Positions 30,105 through 41,563 of a DNA stretch of 64,000 nt are shown here, one piece after another. Source of the stretch: Candidatus Hadersleviella danica (GTDB lineage Bacteria > Chloroflexota > Anaerolineae > Promineifilales > Promineifilaceae). Within the stretch, counting starts at the first letter, position 1, and the number at the start of each line of letters is the position of its first letter. The translations under genes were made by a program, and so were the position numbers. The notes under the pieces are model-generated. The model was not told where the DNA came from and ran no database searches. It saw only the letters and a list, made by a program, of their open reading frames with translations. The stretch is from NCBI GenBank assembly GCA_016711405.1, contig JADJSZ010000110.1:51349-115348 (forward strand), given 5' to 3'.

Positions 30105-30192
30105 TTAACCCAATTACAAGTTACGAATTACGAATTACGAATTACGAATGACGAAGGACTAAATTCGTACTTCGTCATTCGTCCTTCGTACT
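30105..30192. repeat. GAATTAC/CGAAG word inverted repeat
   Basis: AATTACAAGTTACGAATTACG words, four tandem, are followed by GACGAAGGACTAAATTCG and the inverted TACTTCGTCATTCGTCC arm. The hairpin sits between the SpoIIAA-like gene and the next sensory gene. Confidence 0.65.
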
Positions 30193-30555
30193 TTAAGATG
30201 CTTTCAGCCATTGAACGGCTTGTTTTTCGGTTTCAAAAAAGCGCACTTCGTCGCTACGGCCGGTCGCTTTCATTAGAAAGGTGGCCACGACGCGGGTGAA
30301 CCGGTTGGCATTGGTAATGGCCACTTTACCCAGCCGCTTATCCTCGAAATAGTGCGTAAATTCGCGCCGCGCACTAAACGCCCACGACCCTTCCTCGGCC
30401 GCATCGGCGATGAAGTGGAGCGGGGATTCGGCCGTGGCCTCCGCCAAATAGGGAGCTACGTGCCGCTTAAACTCTTCCACGGCCGCATCATCCACCACCC
30501 CCACAAAGCGGGAATAAATCAACCCATCAGCCCGTTTTTCCAAAACATTACCCAT
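30193..30555 (-). CDS. SpoIIAA-like/STAS-fold small protein
   Basis: A 120-residue protein with an alternating strand-helix pattern typical of the SpoIIAA-like (SEC14/STAS-like) family. It begins with a strand-turn region (RADGLIYSRFVGVVDDAAV), continues with a helix containing PYLAEATAES and a strand LHFIADAAEE. A second helix-strand unit (FEDKRLGKVAITNAN) follows, and it ends in the FFETEKQAVQWL segment commonly seen in this family. These proteins often act as small partners of signalling proteins, but no catalytic or phosphorylated residue can be named here. Its position between two large sensor genes suggests a scaffold or switching role in that pathway; that is inference. Confidence 0.7.
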   Translation of the reverse strand: MGNVLEKRADGLIYSRFVGVVDDAAVEEFKRHVAPYLAEATAESPLHFIADAAEEGSWAFSARREFTHYFEDKRLGKVAITNANRFTRVVATFLMKATGRSDEVRFFETEKQAVQWLKAS

Positions 30556-30566
30556 ACCATTTCTCC

Positions 30567-30668
30567 TTAAAGATAGAGAGGAGGATAGAGAGGGGAGATA
30601 GAGATAGAGGAAAATTTAGCCGGTCAACCTATCGCATTTCCTCTATCTCTATCCTCTATCCTCTATCC
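30567..30668. repeat. AGATAGAG/CTCTATCT inverted repeat
   Basis: Two opposed arms of the AGATAGAG word family surround a TTAGCCGGTCAACC loop. It lies between the PAS-LOV-GAF gene and the SpoIIAA-like gene; the final CTCTATCC words reach the stop codon of the upstream gene. Confidence 0.7.
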
Positions 30669-33600
30669 CCTATCCTGCTTCATCGTCTCCAAGAGTTGTT
30701 CCTTCGTGCCCAGTTGTACCACGGTCGAAGAAGCCTTAAGCAACCCCGCAATCTCCTCGCGGGCAATCTCCAAAATACTCTCGCGGTCGCCGCCGCGCCG
30801 AATGCGGTCGGTAATGGCCCGCACTTGCCGCTCACGGTCTGCCCGTGCTTGCGCCTCGGTCAGCAAGCGGCGGTTGGCCAACACCACCGAGGCTTGGCTG
30901 GTCAGACTGATAAGCTGACGCAATTCTTCGTCGCTCACCTCCATCAATTCTTGCGAAGTAATGGCCACCACCCCTACCCACGCCTCGTTGACCACCAAAG
31001 GCAAATACATCAGCCCACGCATCCCCGTTTGGTGGAGCAATGTCTTGGTATTGGGGCTAACCCGTTCGTCTAATTGGGCATCGCGGTACACACGAGGTTC
31101 TGTGCGGCTAAATTGTTGGTTGTGGAACTCTGTGTAGGGGTAAATTGTGCCAATCGGCAGACGTGTGGTGCCCGGCTCTCGTTCCCACACGGCCAACACT
31201 TGGGTTGTATCGGGTGCGCGGGTCTCTTCCCACGGCCGATTAAAATAGAAAATACTGGCCCTATCCATGCGTTGCAGGGCGGAAGATTGCACCAACGCCG
31301 CCAACACATCTTTCACCGATGTCGCCCGCACCACGCGACTACTCCCTTCATAAAGGGCTTCCGTTTGCAGGCGGGCTTTCTCCCGTTGCTCATTCAGGTA
31401 AATACCCTGAATGGTCACGGCCGCTTGTTGCACCACATTCTCAAATTGGTTCACCAAGGGGGTGGGGAAACTGTTTGGCTCATTAAAAATAACATTGAGA
31501 TACCCCAACCGTTGCCCTGCCACAATCAGCGGCACAAAAATGGTACTCACCCCTTGAAACTGTTGGGTGTAAAGCTGGCGCAACGGCTCATCCAACGATT
31601 TGTCGTTGGCAATATCTGGAATGAGGAGGGTTTGTTCGGTGCCCAGCAAGCGCACGGCTGAAGGAAAGGCGGTGACAGGGTAGCGGGGGCGCACGGCTGT
31701 GGTGGGTAGGTGGCTCTTCCGCCCCAACACAATCACCCAATCGGGCAAAGTTGTCTCTGTCCACAGCGGCTCAAAATAGTTGATGCTCATGTTGACCATG
31801 CCCTCTAGCACCAAAGATTGCTCGGAAAGCACTTGCAGAACATCATCGAGCGATTGAGCACTATTGAGCCGCGTGCTGGCATCATATAGCGTGGCTGTTT
31901 GGGCCAGTGCTGTTTGGGTTTGGTCGGTCAGGCGCAAGGTTTCCAGATGGGCACTGAGTTGGTCGGCCACGGCCGCCATAATCTCCTGTGCCTCGGTATC
32001 CCACACCTGTGGGTGGCGCACGACAATCTCGCCAATCGCTTCGCCCTGCACCTGCAAGGCTTGGCGTACCTCATCCACCGTGCTGGCAGGAGCCGCTTGT
32101 TGTGCATCGTAGAGATAGGTTTGGTTCGCCACACTACCCGTGCCCAAATACCCATCCCACCCTTCCCGCGTCAGGCGGCGGGTGAGCAAGCTCATATCCT
32201 GCCGTGCCGCTTCCGATTGCTCGAACAGCCGCGCATTGCGCAGGGCGACGGCCACTTGGGCGGCCAACGTGGACTGAATCGCCAAATCGGCCGCGCCAAA
32301 ATAGTTCAATTGGTCCGAGCGCACATCTAATACCCCCATGACCTCGTTCCCTGTCATAATGGGCACGGCCAACTCGGCGCGGGTATCCACCAGCAAGGGG
32401 TGGGGCATAAACCCTTCCCTGTCGCCTGAGTAGTTGCGGATTTGTCCTTGGCCAGTACGAGCCACGGTGGCCACCAACGAATTTTCAGAGTTTAGGGCGA
32501 ATCGCCGCCCTTCGGCGACCATCTTTTGGCCAATTTCCCCCGCCCCGGCCGTTAAGGCCACAGTGTCGCGGGTGTCATTGAGTAAAAAGATGTGGGCATG
32601 GTAGAGGTTGAACCGCTCCTTGGTCAAATCTACCACCGTTTGGAGCAATTCTTGGGTGTCCAAGATAGTGTTGATGGCCGAAGCCACCTCGGATACGGTG
32701 GCCATTTCGGTGGCTTGCTTGCGGAGCGCGGCATCTGTTTGTTGGCGGCTAAAGGCAAGACTGATGATGTTGCTGGCCAAGTCGAGTAGGGCGATTTCAT
32801 CTTCCCGCCACGGCCGTTCCTCATGCACCGCATCAAACCCCACAAAACCAATCAGGTGGCGGTCTACCAGCAGTGGGGCGCACATGAGCGATTGAATCCC
32901 CTCCACCTCAAACTCCGCTTTTTCCACATGCGCCTCGGCGGGTAAATCGGCCACGCGGGGAACAACAAAGGTGGCGGGGCGGCGCAAGAACGACATCAAG
33001 TAAGGGAACGCCTCTTGGGGCAAGTTTTGCAAGGTTGCCATAGCCGAGTCAACCCCTTCGGCACACCACTCATGGGTATTGGACATGAGTTCTGTGCCCG
33101 GCAAGAAAGAGAAGACGTAGGCGCGGTCTACGCGGGCAAATTCGCCCACACTGTGCAGGGCGCGTTGAATGCCCGCATCTAGTTCGGCCGCTTCTAAGTT
33201 GAGAAATTCGGACGAGAGTTGGCCGCGAATGCTCTCGAATTGGGCTTGGCGAAGCTGGAAGGCGGCTTGGTCAGACAGGGTGCGCTCCGCTTCTTTTTGC
33301 ACCGTCATATCGAGCAAGGTGCTAATCGAAGCCATTTGATCCTGATAGCGGAAGATGCGCCCAGAGACCAAGGCCCAAAATTGCCGCCCTTTGGCACTTT
33401 GGACAAGTACCTCAAAGTTGGTGACATATCCTTGGGCGCGAATTTGGCTGATGTATTGGGCACGGTCTTCTTGGTTGACATAGAAGTTGGGTGTTTGGTT
33501 GCCAATCATCTCTTCGAGTGTCAACTCCGCTAAGGCGGCTAACTCTTGGTTGGCGTACAACACCTGCCCATCGCTCAGCCGGCTAATAATCATGGGAATG

Positions 33601-35961
33601 CTGACCGAGTTGAGGATGGCTTGGGATTGCGCTTTTTCGGCCTCGGTTTGCTCAAAGCGGCGGGCGTTTTGCAGGGCCACGGCAATGCCTGAGGCGAGGG
33701 TTTCTTGGATTTGGGCATCTTCGGCCGTGAACGCATTGACCCTGTCAGCTTGCACATCCAACACGCCCAGCAACTCTTGGCCGACAATAATGGGCACGGC
33801 CATTTCGGCGGCCGTTTTATAGAGCAATGGGTGGGGCAAAAAGCCCGTCTGCGAGCTTCGCACGTCGTTGCGAATGAGCGTTTGGCGGGTGCGTGCCACT
33901 TGTGCGACGATGGATTCTGCTTGGGTAAAGGGTATCTCGCGCCCTTCGGCGACCATCTGACGGCCGATTTCCCCCGCCCCAGCGGCCAATTTTAGAATCT
34001 GTCGGGTGGGGTCATAGACATAGATGTGGGTGTGGTAAAGGTCAAATCGTTCTTTGGTCAGATTGGTCACTTGGGAGAGCAACTCATTCACATCCACAAT
34101 GGAGGTAATGACTTGCCCCACCTCGGCCACAATGGCCAATTGGGCGGCGCGTTTTTTGGCTTGTTCGGCCAGCAGAAGGTTATCTAGCGCAATGGACATT
34201 TGGCTAGAAAGGGCGAGGTATTGCCGCGCATCCAAATCATTAAAAGAGCGTTTGTAGGGCCAGCTAATGCTCAACATGCCCACCCACCGCTCGCCGAGCT
34301 TGAGCGGGGACATGACGGCCGCTTCTGCCCAATTTGGCTAAAAACGGCTCGTCCTGCGTCGTCAAAACGGGGTCTTCCTCAATATCGCCCACCAGTTGGG
34401 GCACGCTTTCGTTAATCCACAAAGAGGTGGCGGGGAAAAATTCCAACGGATAACGCGAACCCGGTGCAATGGGCGATGGTTGGCCCGTGTTGCTCCAGTT
34501 GGCCATGACGGTTAAGGCTTCGGGTTTGTTTTGGGGGTTAACTTCGACAAGGAGCAAGCTGGCAATGCTGGCTCCCATGATGGGGTGTATGGCAGTCTCG
34601 AGAAGCTCTTCGGCCGTGCGCGCTCGGTTCAGGGCACTGGTTAGCCGATACAGCGTCTCCGTTTCGTCGAGGGCTTGGGTTAGGGCATCGTTTGAGCGTT
34701 GGCGGGAGAGCATGGTGCCCATCCAACTGGCCAATAGAGTCACGTATTCTTGGTCAGAATTCGAGAAACCTGTTTCGGTGCGGGGGTGGGTGGAGGCAAA
34801 ACTGAGTGTCCCGTAAAACTCACTATCCACGATAATCGGTGCACCCAAATAGGCGGCAATGGGGAACGCTTCCAGAGCGGCCGAGGTGCGGTAGGGGGTT
34901 TTGTCTATCTGTTCCAGCACCAGCAAATGCCCCTGCTGATGCACAAGGTCATCGAAGGTTTGCTCGGCCGGGTAGGCATCGTTAAGGCTACACAGCAGTT
35001 CCCCATTTTGGCTGGCCACTTCTTGAATCAGGTAGCTTTCGCCTGTGAATTGGCTAATCCAACTGTGTTCGGTTCCCAACAAATTGTTGGTCATTTGCAA
35101 GGCGTTGGTGAGCTGGCTAAAAGTGCTTCCTTCGCTCTGGGAGGTGATTTGGGAGAGGAGTAGGTTGGCATCGGCGCGGTGTTGGAGCCGTTCGGCCGCT
35201 AATTTGCGGTCGGTGATGTTGTATTGCACCCCGATAAAGTGGGTTAGTTCACCCGCGTCGTTGTAGACGGGGGAAATTTGGAGTTCGTTCCAGAAGAGTT
35301 CGCCATTTTTGCGGTAGTTGCGAAGCTCTACCACACATTCGCGCCCTTCGCGCAAGGCGGCACGAAGTTCCTCAAGGGCAGGTTGGTCGCGGTCTTCCCC
35401 TTGTAAAAAGCGGCAGTTACGGCCGATGGCCTCCTCGGCCGTGTACCCCGTCTGCCGCGTGAAAGCGGGATTGACATAAATCAGGGGCATGTCTGGCTGA
35501 CGCGCATCCGCTATTACAATTGGGTCAATGCTGGCCTCAATGGCCATTTCGCGAATGTTGAGCGTCTCTAACTCAACCAATCTCGTCCGCATATCCCGCG
35601 CAAAGCCACAGTTAATGGCTTGCCCGTCTACTTCCATGTAGTTGGTGCTAATTTCGACAGGAATGAGTTCCCCACCTTTGGTTAGGTGGCGGGTTTTCAC
35701 CGTTATGGCGATGGCTTGCTGGAGTTCGGCCCAGTGGTGGGGCCAAATTTCGGCCGTAAACTCTGGGTCGAGGTCATGCACCGTCATGGCGGTCAATTCA
35801 TCCAACGTGTAGCCCAACATCTCGCTGGCACGGCGGTTGGCGTAGAGGATACGCCCTTGTTCGCTAATCCAGTAGATGGCATCAGGGGCGTTGTCGAACG
35901 TGGCGCGCATCATTTGGTTGAGCGAGCCAACGCCAGTGGGGTTCTCAGTGTGTGGGGGCAT
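30663..35961 (-). CDS. PAS-LOV-multi-GAF photoreceptor-type sensor, no kinase, one frameshift
   Basis: About 1,765 residues. An N-terminal PAS domain (residues 20-125) is followed by a LOV-type PAS (145-255) carrying GRNCRFLQ at 180-187, the flavin-binding signature with its photo-reactive Cys183, and the matching YRKNGELFWNELQISPVY strand. At least eight GAF-like domains and one more PAS follow, then the shared C-terminal tail (RERQVRAITDRIRRGGDRES onward). There is no HisKA, cyclase or GGDEF domain. The start is the ATG at 35961, giving MPPHTENPTG; the longer frame upstream overlaps the preceding gene. One G is missing at about 34327-34330. The LOV motif suggests blue light is one input to this sensory block. 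Confidence 0.85.
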
Positions 35962-36037
35962 AGCAGAGAGGTGAGTAGTGAGGAGTGAATAGTGAGTCGT
36001 CCGTAGCTGACCGACTGAAGACTGAAAGATTGAAAGA

Positions 36038-39000
36038 CTAATTCGACAAACTAATTTCGGTTTGAGAGGTTTGGAGGGCACGGCCGAGTGCTTGGGCGGC
36101 CGTTTGCAAGGCACTTTCCACTGAAACAGTGCGCTGAATTTGCTGGGCAATTTCGTTTACCAGCCGCTCGCGCTCGGCCCGTTTGCGGGTTTGGGCATAC
36201 AGGCTGGCGTTCTGCCATGCCACTGTAAAGTAAGAGGCGATACCCGAGAGGAGGGTCATGTCGTCTTCCGAATAAGCCTTTTGCAATTTGCTTTGCACCG
36301 ACATTACCCCAATGACTTCCAACCCTACAATGAGTGGTACAAAAACAAGTGAAACCCGTTCCGCAATGTCTTGTACGGAAAGACCCGTTGGGACAATGGC
36401 TGGATTTTCATGGCTAGGCTCCTTGATGATGAGAAACGGCCGTTTTTCATCAATAATGCGCCGTGTATAAGAATGCGGAGCCACCTGAATTACGGGGGCT
36501 TGTTTCTTGTTCCCATCCTCATAAAAAAATCGGGAAACTCATGCTGTTTTGCGCCTTGTCGTACAGTCCCACATAGAACGTATCATAAGGAATAACGCCT
36601 TGGACTTGGTTAGAAATCGTCTCTAGCAAGCCCGTCTCATCCAACTGTTGGCCGACAGATTGGGCGACATGGTTGATAGCGTCCAATTGGCTCACGCGCT
36701 TTTGGGTTTGGGCAAACAAACTGGCATTTTGCAAGGCCACCGTGAAATAGTTGGCCACACCTGTTAGCAAACTCAAATCATCATTGGTGTAGGCATTCTT
36801 TTGGTAGCTTTGCACCGAAATAACCCCCACTGTGCGCGTTCCACGCCGCAGGGGTACAAAAATGGCCGATTGGGTCGGGTTGGCGAGTTCAACGGCCGTG
36901 CCCTCCACAAATTCCTCTTGGTCGGGCAAAAAGGTCAGCATGTCCTGAGGGGCTTCCCCGTAGGTGTAGGGCTGTCCCGTCTGTATTACTTTGTAAGCCT
37001 TCGATACAGGCTTTAACGTGTGCGGTGGAATGGTGTGGCGAATCTCTTGGTCTATGACTAGAGGGTACTCAATGGTGTCCGTTTGAGCATCGTACAAACC
37101 GACTTGGAAAGCATCCAAGGGAATGGTGTTTTGGACTTGCTCAAAAATGGTTTCGATAAGTTGGGCGACATTGAGCTGGCTAGACACCGCTTCGGCAACT
37201 TGGTTGAGGGCGGCCAGTTGTTCGGCCCGTTTTTGCGTTTGGCTAAATAGCTGGGCATTTTGCAAGGCGACGGTGAAGTAGTTGGCCACACCAAGCAGTA
37301 ATTTCACATCGTCGTTGGTATAGGCGTGTGTCTGGTAGGTTTGGGCCGACATGACCCCCACAATTTGGTTTCCTTGGCGCAGGGGCACAAAAATGCAGGA
37401 GGCGGTGGGGGTAGGAGCGGCCGATTTATGCCCCTCATAAAATTCGTCTTGCTCAAAGTCAAAGGTCACCACCTCTTCGGGTGTTTCGTCTATCACCACA
37501 GGTTGGCCTGTGCTGATGACCTTGTAGCTGAGACTGGATTCGGGTAGTGGTGTGAGCGGAATGGTAATCATCTGCTTATCCTCGTAGTAGAAAGGATAAG
37601 ACATGCTGGCACTGGCCTCATCATACAACCCCACATAAAAACTATCGGTGGGTAGTAATTTGGAGACTTCGGCAAAAATGGTTTGCAAGAGTTGATAGGT
37701 ATCTAATTGGCTGGCCACCGCTTCGGCCACTTTGTTCAGCAGAGATAGCTCCTCGGCGCGTTTTTGGCTTTGTTCCACCAAGCGCAGGTTTTGGATTGCT
37801 GTACCAGTTTGGCGAATGAGTGTTTCGGCCAAGGCGATTTTGTCGGCCGTTAATTGACGATCTTGGCTGGTCATCGCCACCCCTACTGTGCCAATGATGT
37901 CGGTGCCAACGATGAAGGGCAAAATGGCGATACTGGTGATGCTTTGTTCGCGGAAGAGTTGGTGGACACTGCTGGTGAGGGGTCGTTTTGGGCATCCTGA
38001 ATGACCAACGTTTGGCGGGTGCGAAGCACTTCTTCGGTGCTGGCGTTGCCCTTGACGGGGATGGGTGTGCCGATGCCAGTTGAGTCGGTGTTGGATTCGG
38101 CCGCAACTGTGAGCATTGTTTGGTCTGAGTTGAAGAGTGCAATGCCCACTCGGCCGACTTCCAAAATTTGAGATAGCTCTGTGACGACGCGGTTAAGGCT
38201 GGTGTTCAAATCTTTTTCAGTGGTCACGGCCGTAACAACGCGGTTGAGCAGAGCCAACTCCTCGCTTCGCCGTTGTGTTTCGGCCAGAGCCAAATCGTTT
38301 TGACGGGCAAGGCGCAGGTTTTCAATGTGGCCACTAAGTCGGCTGGCCACGGCCGTAACCAATTCGCGGTCTTGGTTATCCGCCAATTTGCTCGAATCCA
38401 CCAACAAATTGCCAATGGATTCGCCGCGCACCAGCAAAGGGGCTTGCATTTGGCGGTTGCCGCTGGTGGGTAAATCGGCCGTAATTTGCGTGCCATTAAA
38501 GCCCAGATAAGTGGGAATATGCTGGGCATCTCCCAGAAAATCTCGCCACGCATCTTTGGTCAGTCGCTGCAAAACAGCTTCCGCCTCCGCCCGATACCGC
38601 TCTGATTCTTGCAACAGGCGCAAATTTTCTACCTGTTGGGCCACTTGGTTGGCCACCGCCTGCACCAATTCCGCATCTTCATCATTCCAACGGTAATCAT
38701 CCCCCCCCTGCACTTGGATATAGCCCACCGTTTGGTCTATGACCTTAATCGGCATGACATAAGCCGCTTCGTGAATCGTAATATGAGAGGGCGTGCTTGT
38801 GGGTGTGCTATCTTCAAGACTATAGCTGTAGCTCAATTGGCTACTTTCATCGAGATGGGTCAGGTACTCTTGCCAATTCGCTTTGGTCAGCCGGCGGGCT
38901 TGGGCCATTAGCTCTTCTTGGGTGCGGGTCACTTGGGTAAAGAGGTTGGCGTTTTCAATGGCGATGGCGATTTGGCCGCCCAGCAATTGAAAAGAAGCGA

Positions 39001-40072
39001 CGGCGCTTTCGCTGAGGCCACCCACTTCGCTACTTTGCAGGTTTAGCACCCCCAGCACCCGCTCGCTGACGATGAGGGGGATGGCCAATTCGGAGCGGGT
39101 TTCGGGCAAGAGGGGGTTGGGGCGAAAGAGGGGGCTTTGGCGAATATCGGCCACGATGACGGGTTCGCGGCGGGCGGCGGCCGTGCCATTGATGGAGCCG
39201 GGGCCGATGGGCAAGCGGTGGGATTGCTCGACCAGTTCACGGCCGACAACTCCCGTGCCCGCTTGGAGCGACAACGTGCGCCCGGCCGCATCGGCCAAGT
39301 AGATTTGGGCATGGTATAAGCCAAAATTGGTGCGCACAGCATCCACTGTCTTTTGCAAAAGCTCTTGCACATCGCGCAAGCGGGCAATTTCATTGCCGAC
39401 TTGTACCGCCAATGCCAATTCACGGGTGCGAACGCGCACCAACTCATCCTGCTTTTGGCCCAACATGCGTAATTCGTCGTTGGCTGTTTGCGTCTCTTGC
39501 AGACTGTTGTCCAATACATTCAGCCCATAGCGCAACAGAAAACCTGTCAACCCAAAGGCGATGGCTTGCAAGAGCAACACATCGAGGTTGGTATTGGGCA
39601 CGAGGAGGTAGAGCAACCCTGTAATGCCAATGATGATGCCGAGAAAGGCATAGCCCCACCGTTTTTCGAGGAGCAAAATGCCTTCGACCAGCACCAGCGT
39701 CAACACCAGCATGTAGGGGTCATCTAGTCCCTGATTGGTGGCTAAATAGAGGGTGGTGCTGGCGGTAAAAGTGAGGACGAAGGAGAGGCTGGCGGCCGTG
39801 AATGCTTGATAGCGCATCAACACCAAACCCAGCAAGGCCCCCCCAATGACAACGCCTCCCGCAAGGGCTTCAAACACCCCTAGCCGCCCAATGAGGTAAA
39901 CCACCACCATCATAAATGAGGTGGAGGCGACGATGGCGACCAATGAGTAAAACAGCAAGCGGATTTGATACCGTCGCTGAACGAGGTTGTCTTTTTCAAT
40001 GATGGGTGGTTGAAAGATGGCAAATGGTCGGAGCATAGCCTGTTCCTGTGGTGGCAGGTGATTGAGCGTCAA
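36038..40072 (-). CDS. Membrane-anchored multi-GAF sensor, no kinase, two frameshifts
   Basis: About 1,344 residues. Residues 35-190 contain five to six transmembrane helices (for example LLFYSLVAIVASTSFMMVV and LLLQAIAFGLTGFLL). A coiled-coil connector (LQETQTANDELRMLGQKQ) leads to a series of GAF domains, about seven. Three near the C-terminus are close copies of one another (FVPLR-x-G-x-x-x-VGVMS/ISVQ, VANYFTVALQNAQLF). It ends in the cluster's shared tail (RERLVNEIAQQIQRTVSVES). The frame breaks in a C4/G4 run at 37979-37982 and in an A7 run near 36521-36527. A single base change at each site restores the protein. It probably reports membrane or periplasmic conditions; ligands are unknown. 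Confidence 0.8.
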
Positions 40073-40073
40073 G

Positions 40074-40265
40074 ATAGAGGGTAGAGAGAGAGTCGCGTAT
40101 AGATTTGTCGCATACTCACAGATGAAAAGTGAGTAGTGAGTAGTGAGTAGTAGGGAACTACTTACTACTTACTATTTACTCGAGTAGAGGAATCCTTTAC
40201 ACAATAGAGGGATACACAGATGTTCAACGACGTTGGGTTCCTCTATCTCTATCTCCTGTCTCTAT
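40074..40265. repeat. Composite intergenic repeat block between sensor genes
   Basis: This holds GTAGAGAG words, then GAGTAGTGAGTAGTGAGTAGTAG with its inverted TACTTACTACTTACTATT arm, then CCTCTATCTCTATCTCC. It is the longest spacer within the sensory block and probably the most likely internal stop or promoter site. Confidence 0.6.
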
Positions 40266-40276
40266 CTGCATAAGTA

Positions 40277-41563
40277 TTAGTGGTTTAATTCGCCTAAACG
40301 AATGTGAACATGCGGCCGATTTAGGGCGTGAGCCAATGTTTTGGCGGCCGTGGCCAAGACCTCTTCGGGCGTTTGGGCCGCCTGTAATTGGCTTTGGACA
40401 TTGCTCAGGAACTGTTCCCGCTGGGCGCGTTGCTGGATTTGGCCGTACTGCTGGGCATTTTGGAGCGCGACGGCCAACTGGTCGGCGATGACTTGCAAAA
40501 CGTAAACATCGTCTTGAGTGAGGCTGTTGGGACGGTTTTGTTGCACATCTAACACCCCTTGGATGTGTTCGCCAGAGTGGAGTGGCACAGCCAATTCAGC
40601 TTTGGTTTCGGGCAGTTCGGGGTTGGGGAGCCAATCATCGGATTGGGTGACATCGGGGGCGACAACGGCTTTGTTGGTGAAGGCGGTACGGCCGACAATG
40701 CCACGGCCGATGGCTATTTTGTGCTTGCGGTTCATCAGCACATCCCCCTTTTCGCCTGTGCTACCCACCAAATGGAGGTAGCCCTCCGCTGGTTCTAGCA
40801 AATAGAGTTGCACATGGTAATAGCCAAACCCCGCCCGAATTTGCTCCAGTACCACACTAATTAGCTCATCGGGGGCCAATAAGCTGGAGATGGAGCGGCT
40901 AATTTCGGTGCTGGTGTGTAGGGCGCGGGCACGGCTGGCAATCCGCTCTTCGGTTTGTTGCCGCTCCAGCGTGAGTTCGGCGATGAGTTGTTCTTCGTCT
41001 TGGATGGCGCGGTTGGTATCGCTGAATAATTTGCGGAGCGCGGTCGTGACCACCAGCCCTACCAACCCCATATAGAGACTGGCCAATCGCCACCCCTGCC
41101 CACTGATATAGAGTGCTTGGGTGACCTCGTTTTTGGGCAATGAACTGGCAAAATAGGAGGTTAGCCAGACTGAAACCACGGTGATGCCAAAGGTGACATA
41201 GCCTGCACTACGGCCGAGGAACAAAATAGCCAGCAAAACCAACAAAATAAAACTGAGCCGCCCATCCCCCACCAACCCTGTAAAAAGCAGGTCTTGGATG
41301 CCCAAAATGTAAATGACCGAGAGCAAGAAATTGACTCGCCACTGATAGGGCCAATCGGTGCGATAAGCCATGACGGCCGTGCCCGAGGTAACGGCCACCA
41401 TGAAAAAAAAGATTGCGAGGGTGGTGACAAAATAAAAGGTGATGGTGACGAAGGTCGTTAAAACGGCCGCACCAATAAGCACAATGTTCAGAATGCCCAC
41501 ACGGCTGGCCTGAAACGGGTTTTCCATATTCCCTGTTGGCCGAGAGGTGAAGTTGGTGGTCAT
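40277..41563 (-). CDS. Membrane GAF sensor protein (third of an overlapping trio)
   Basis: A 428-residue protein with six to seven transmembrane helices over residues 22-180 (IVLIGAAVLTTFVTITFYFV to MGLVGLVVTTALRKLF). A coiled coil follows (EEQLIAELTLERQQTEERI), then one GAF domain (YYHVQLYLLEP, IAIGRGIVGRTAF, LPNPELPETKAELAVPL) and the shared C-terminal tail (REQFLSNVQSQLQAAQTPEE). It has no enzymatic output. Its start codon overlaps the stop of the preceding sensor by four bases, so the two are translationally coupled and probably made in fixed proportion. Paralogy with the two upstream genes is clear from the GAF and tail sequences. The signal sensed is unknown. Confidence 0.8.
   Translation of the reverse strand: MTTNFTSRPTGNMENPFQASRVGILNIVLIGAAVLTTFVTITFYFVTTLAIFFFMVAVTSGTAVMAYRTDWPYQWRVNFLLSVIYILGIQDLLFTGLVGDGRLSFILLVLLAILFLGRSAGYVTFGITVVSVWLTSYFASSLPKNEVTQALYISGQGWRLASLYMGLVGLVVTTALRKLFSDTNRAIQDEEQLIAELTLERQQTEERIASRARALHTSTEISRSISSLLAPDELISVVLEQIRAGFGYYHVQLYLLEPAEGYLHLVGSTGEKGDVLMNRKHKIAIGRGIVGRTAFTNKAVVAPDVTQSDDWLPNPELPETKAELAVPLHSGEHIQGVLDVQQNRPNSLTQDDVYVLQVIADQLAVALQNAQQYGQIQQRAQREQFLSNVQSQLQAAQTPEEVLATAAKTLAHALNRPHVHIRLGELNH

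Noticed and set aside
36510..36540. Programmed frameshifting at the A7 run of the membrane GAF protein
   Set aside because: Slips occur in many unrelated genes and sequence contexts and in conserved enzymes; a common technical cause is simpler than many programmed sites.
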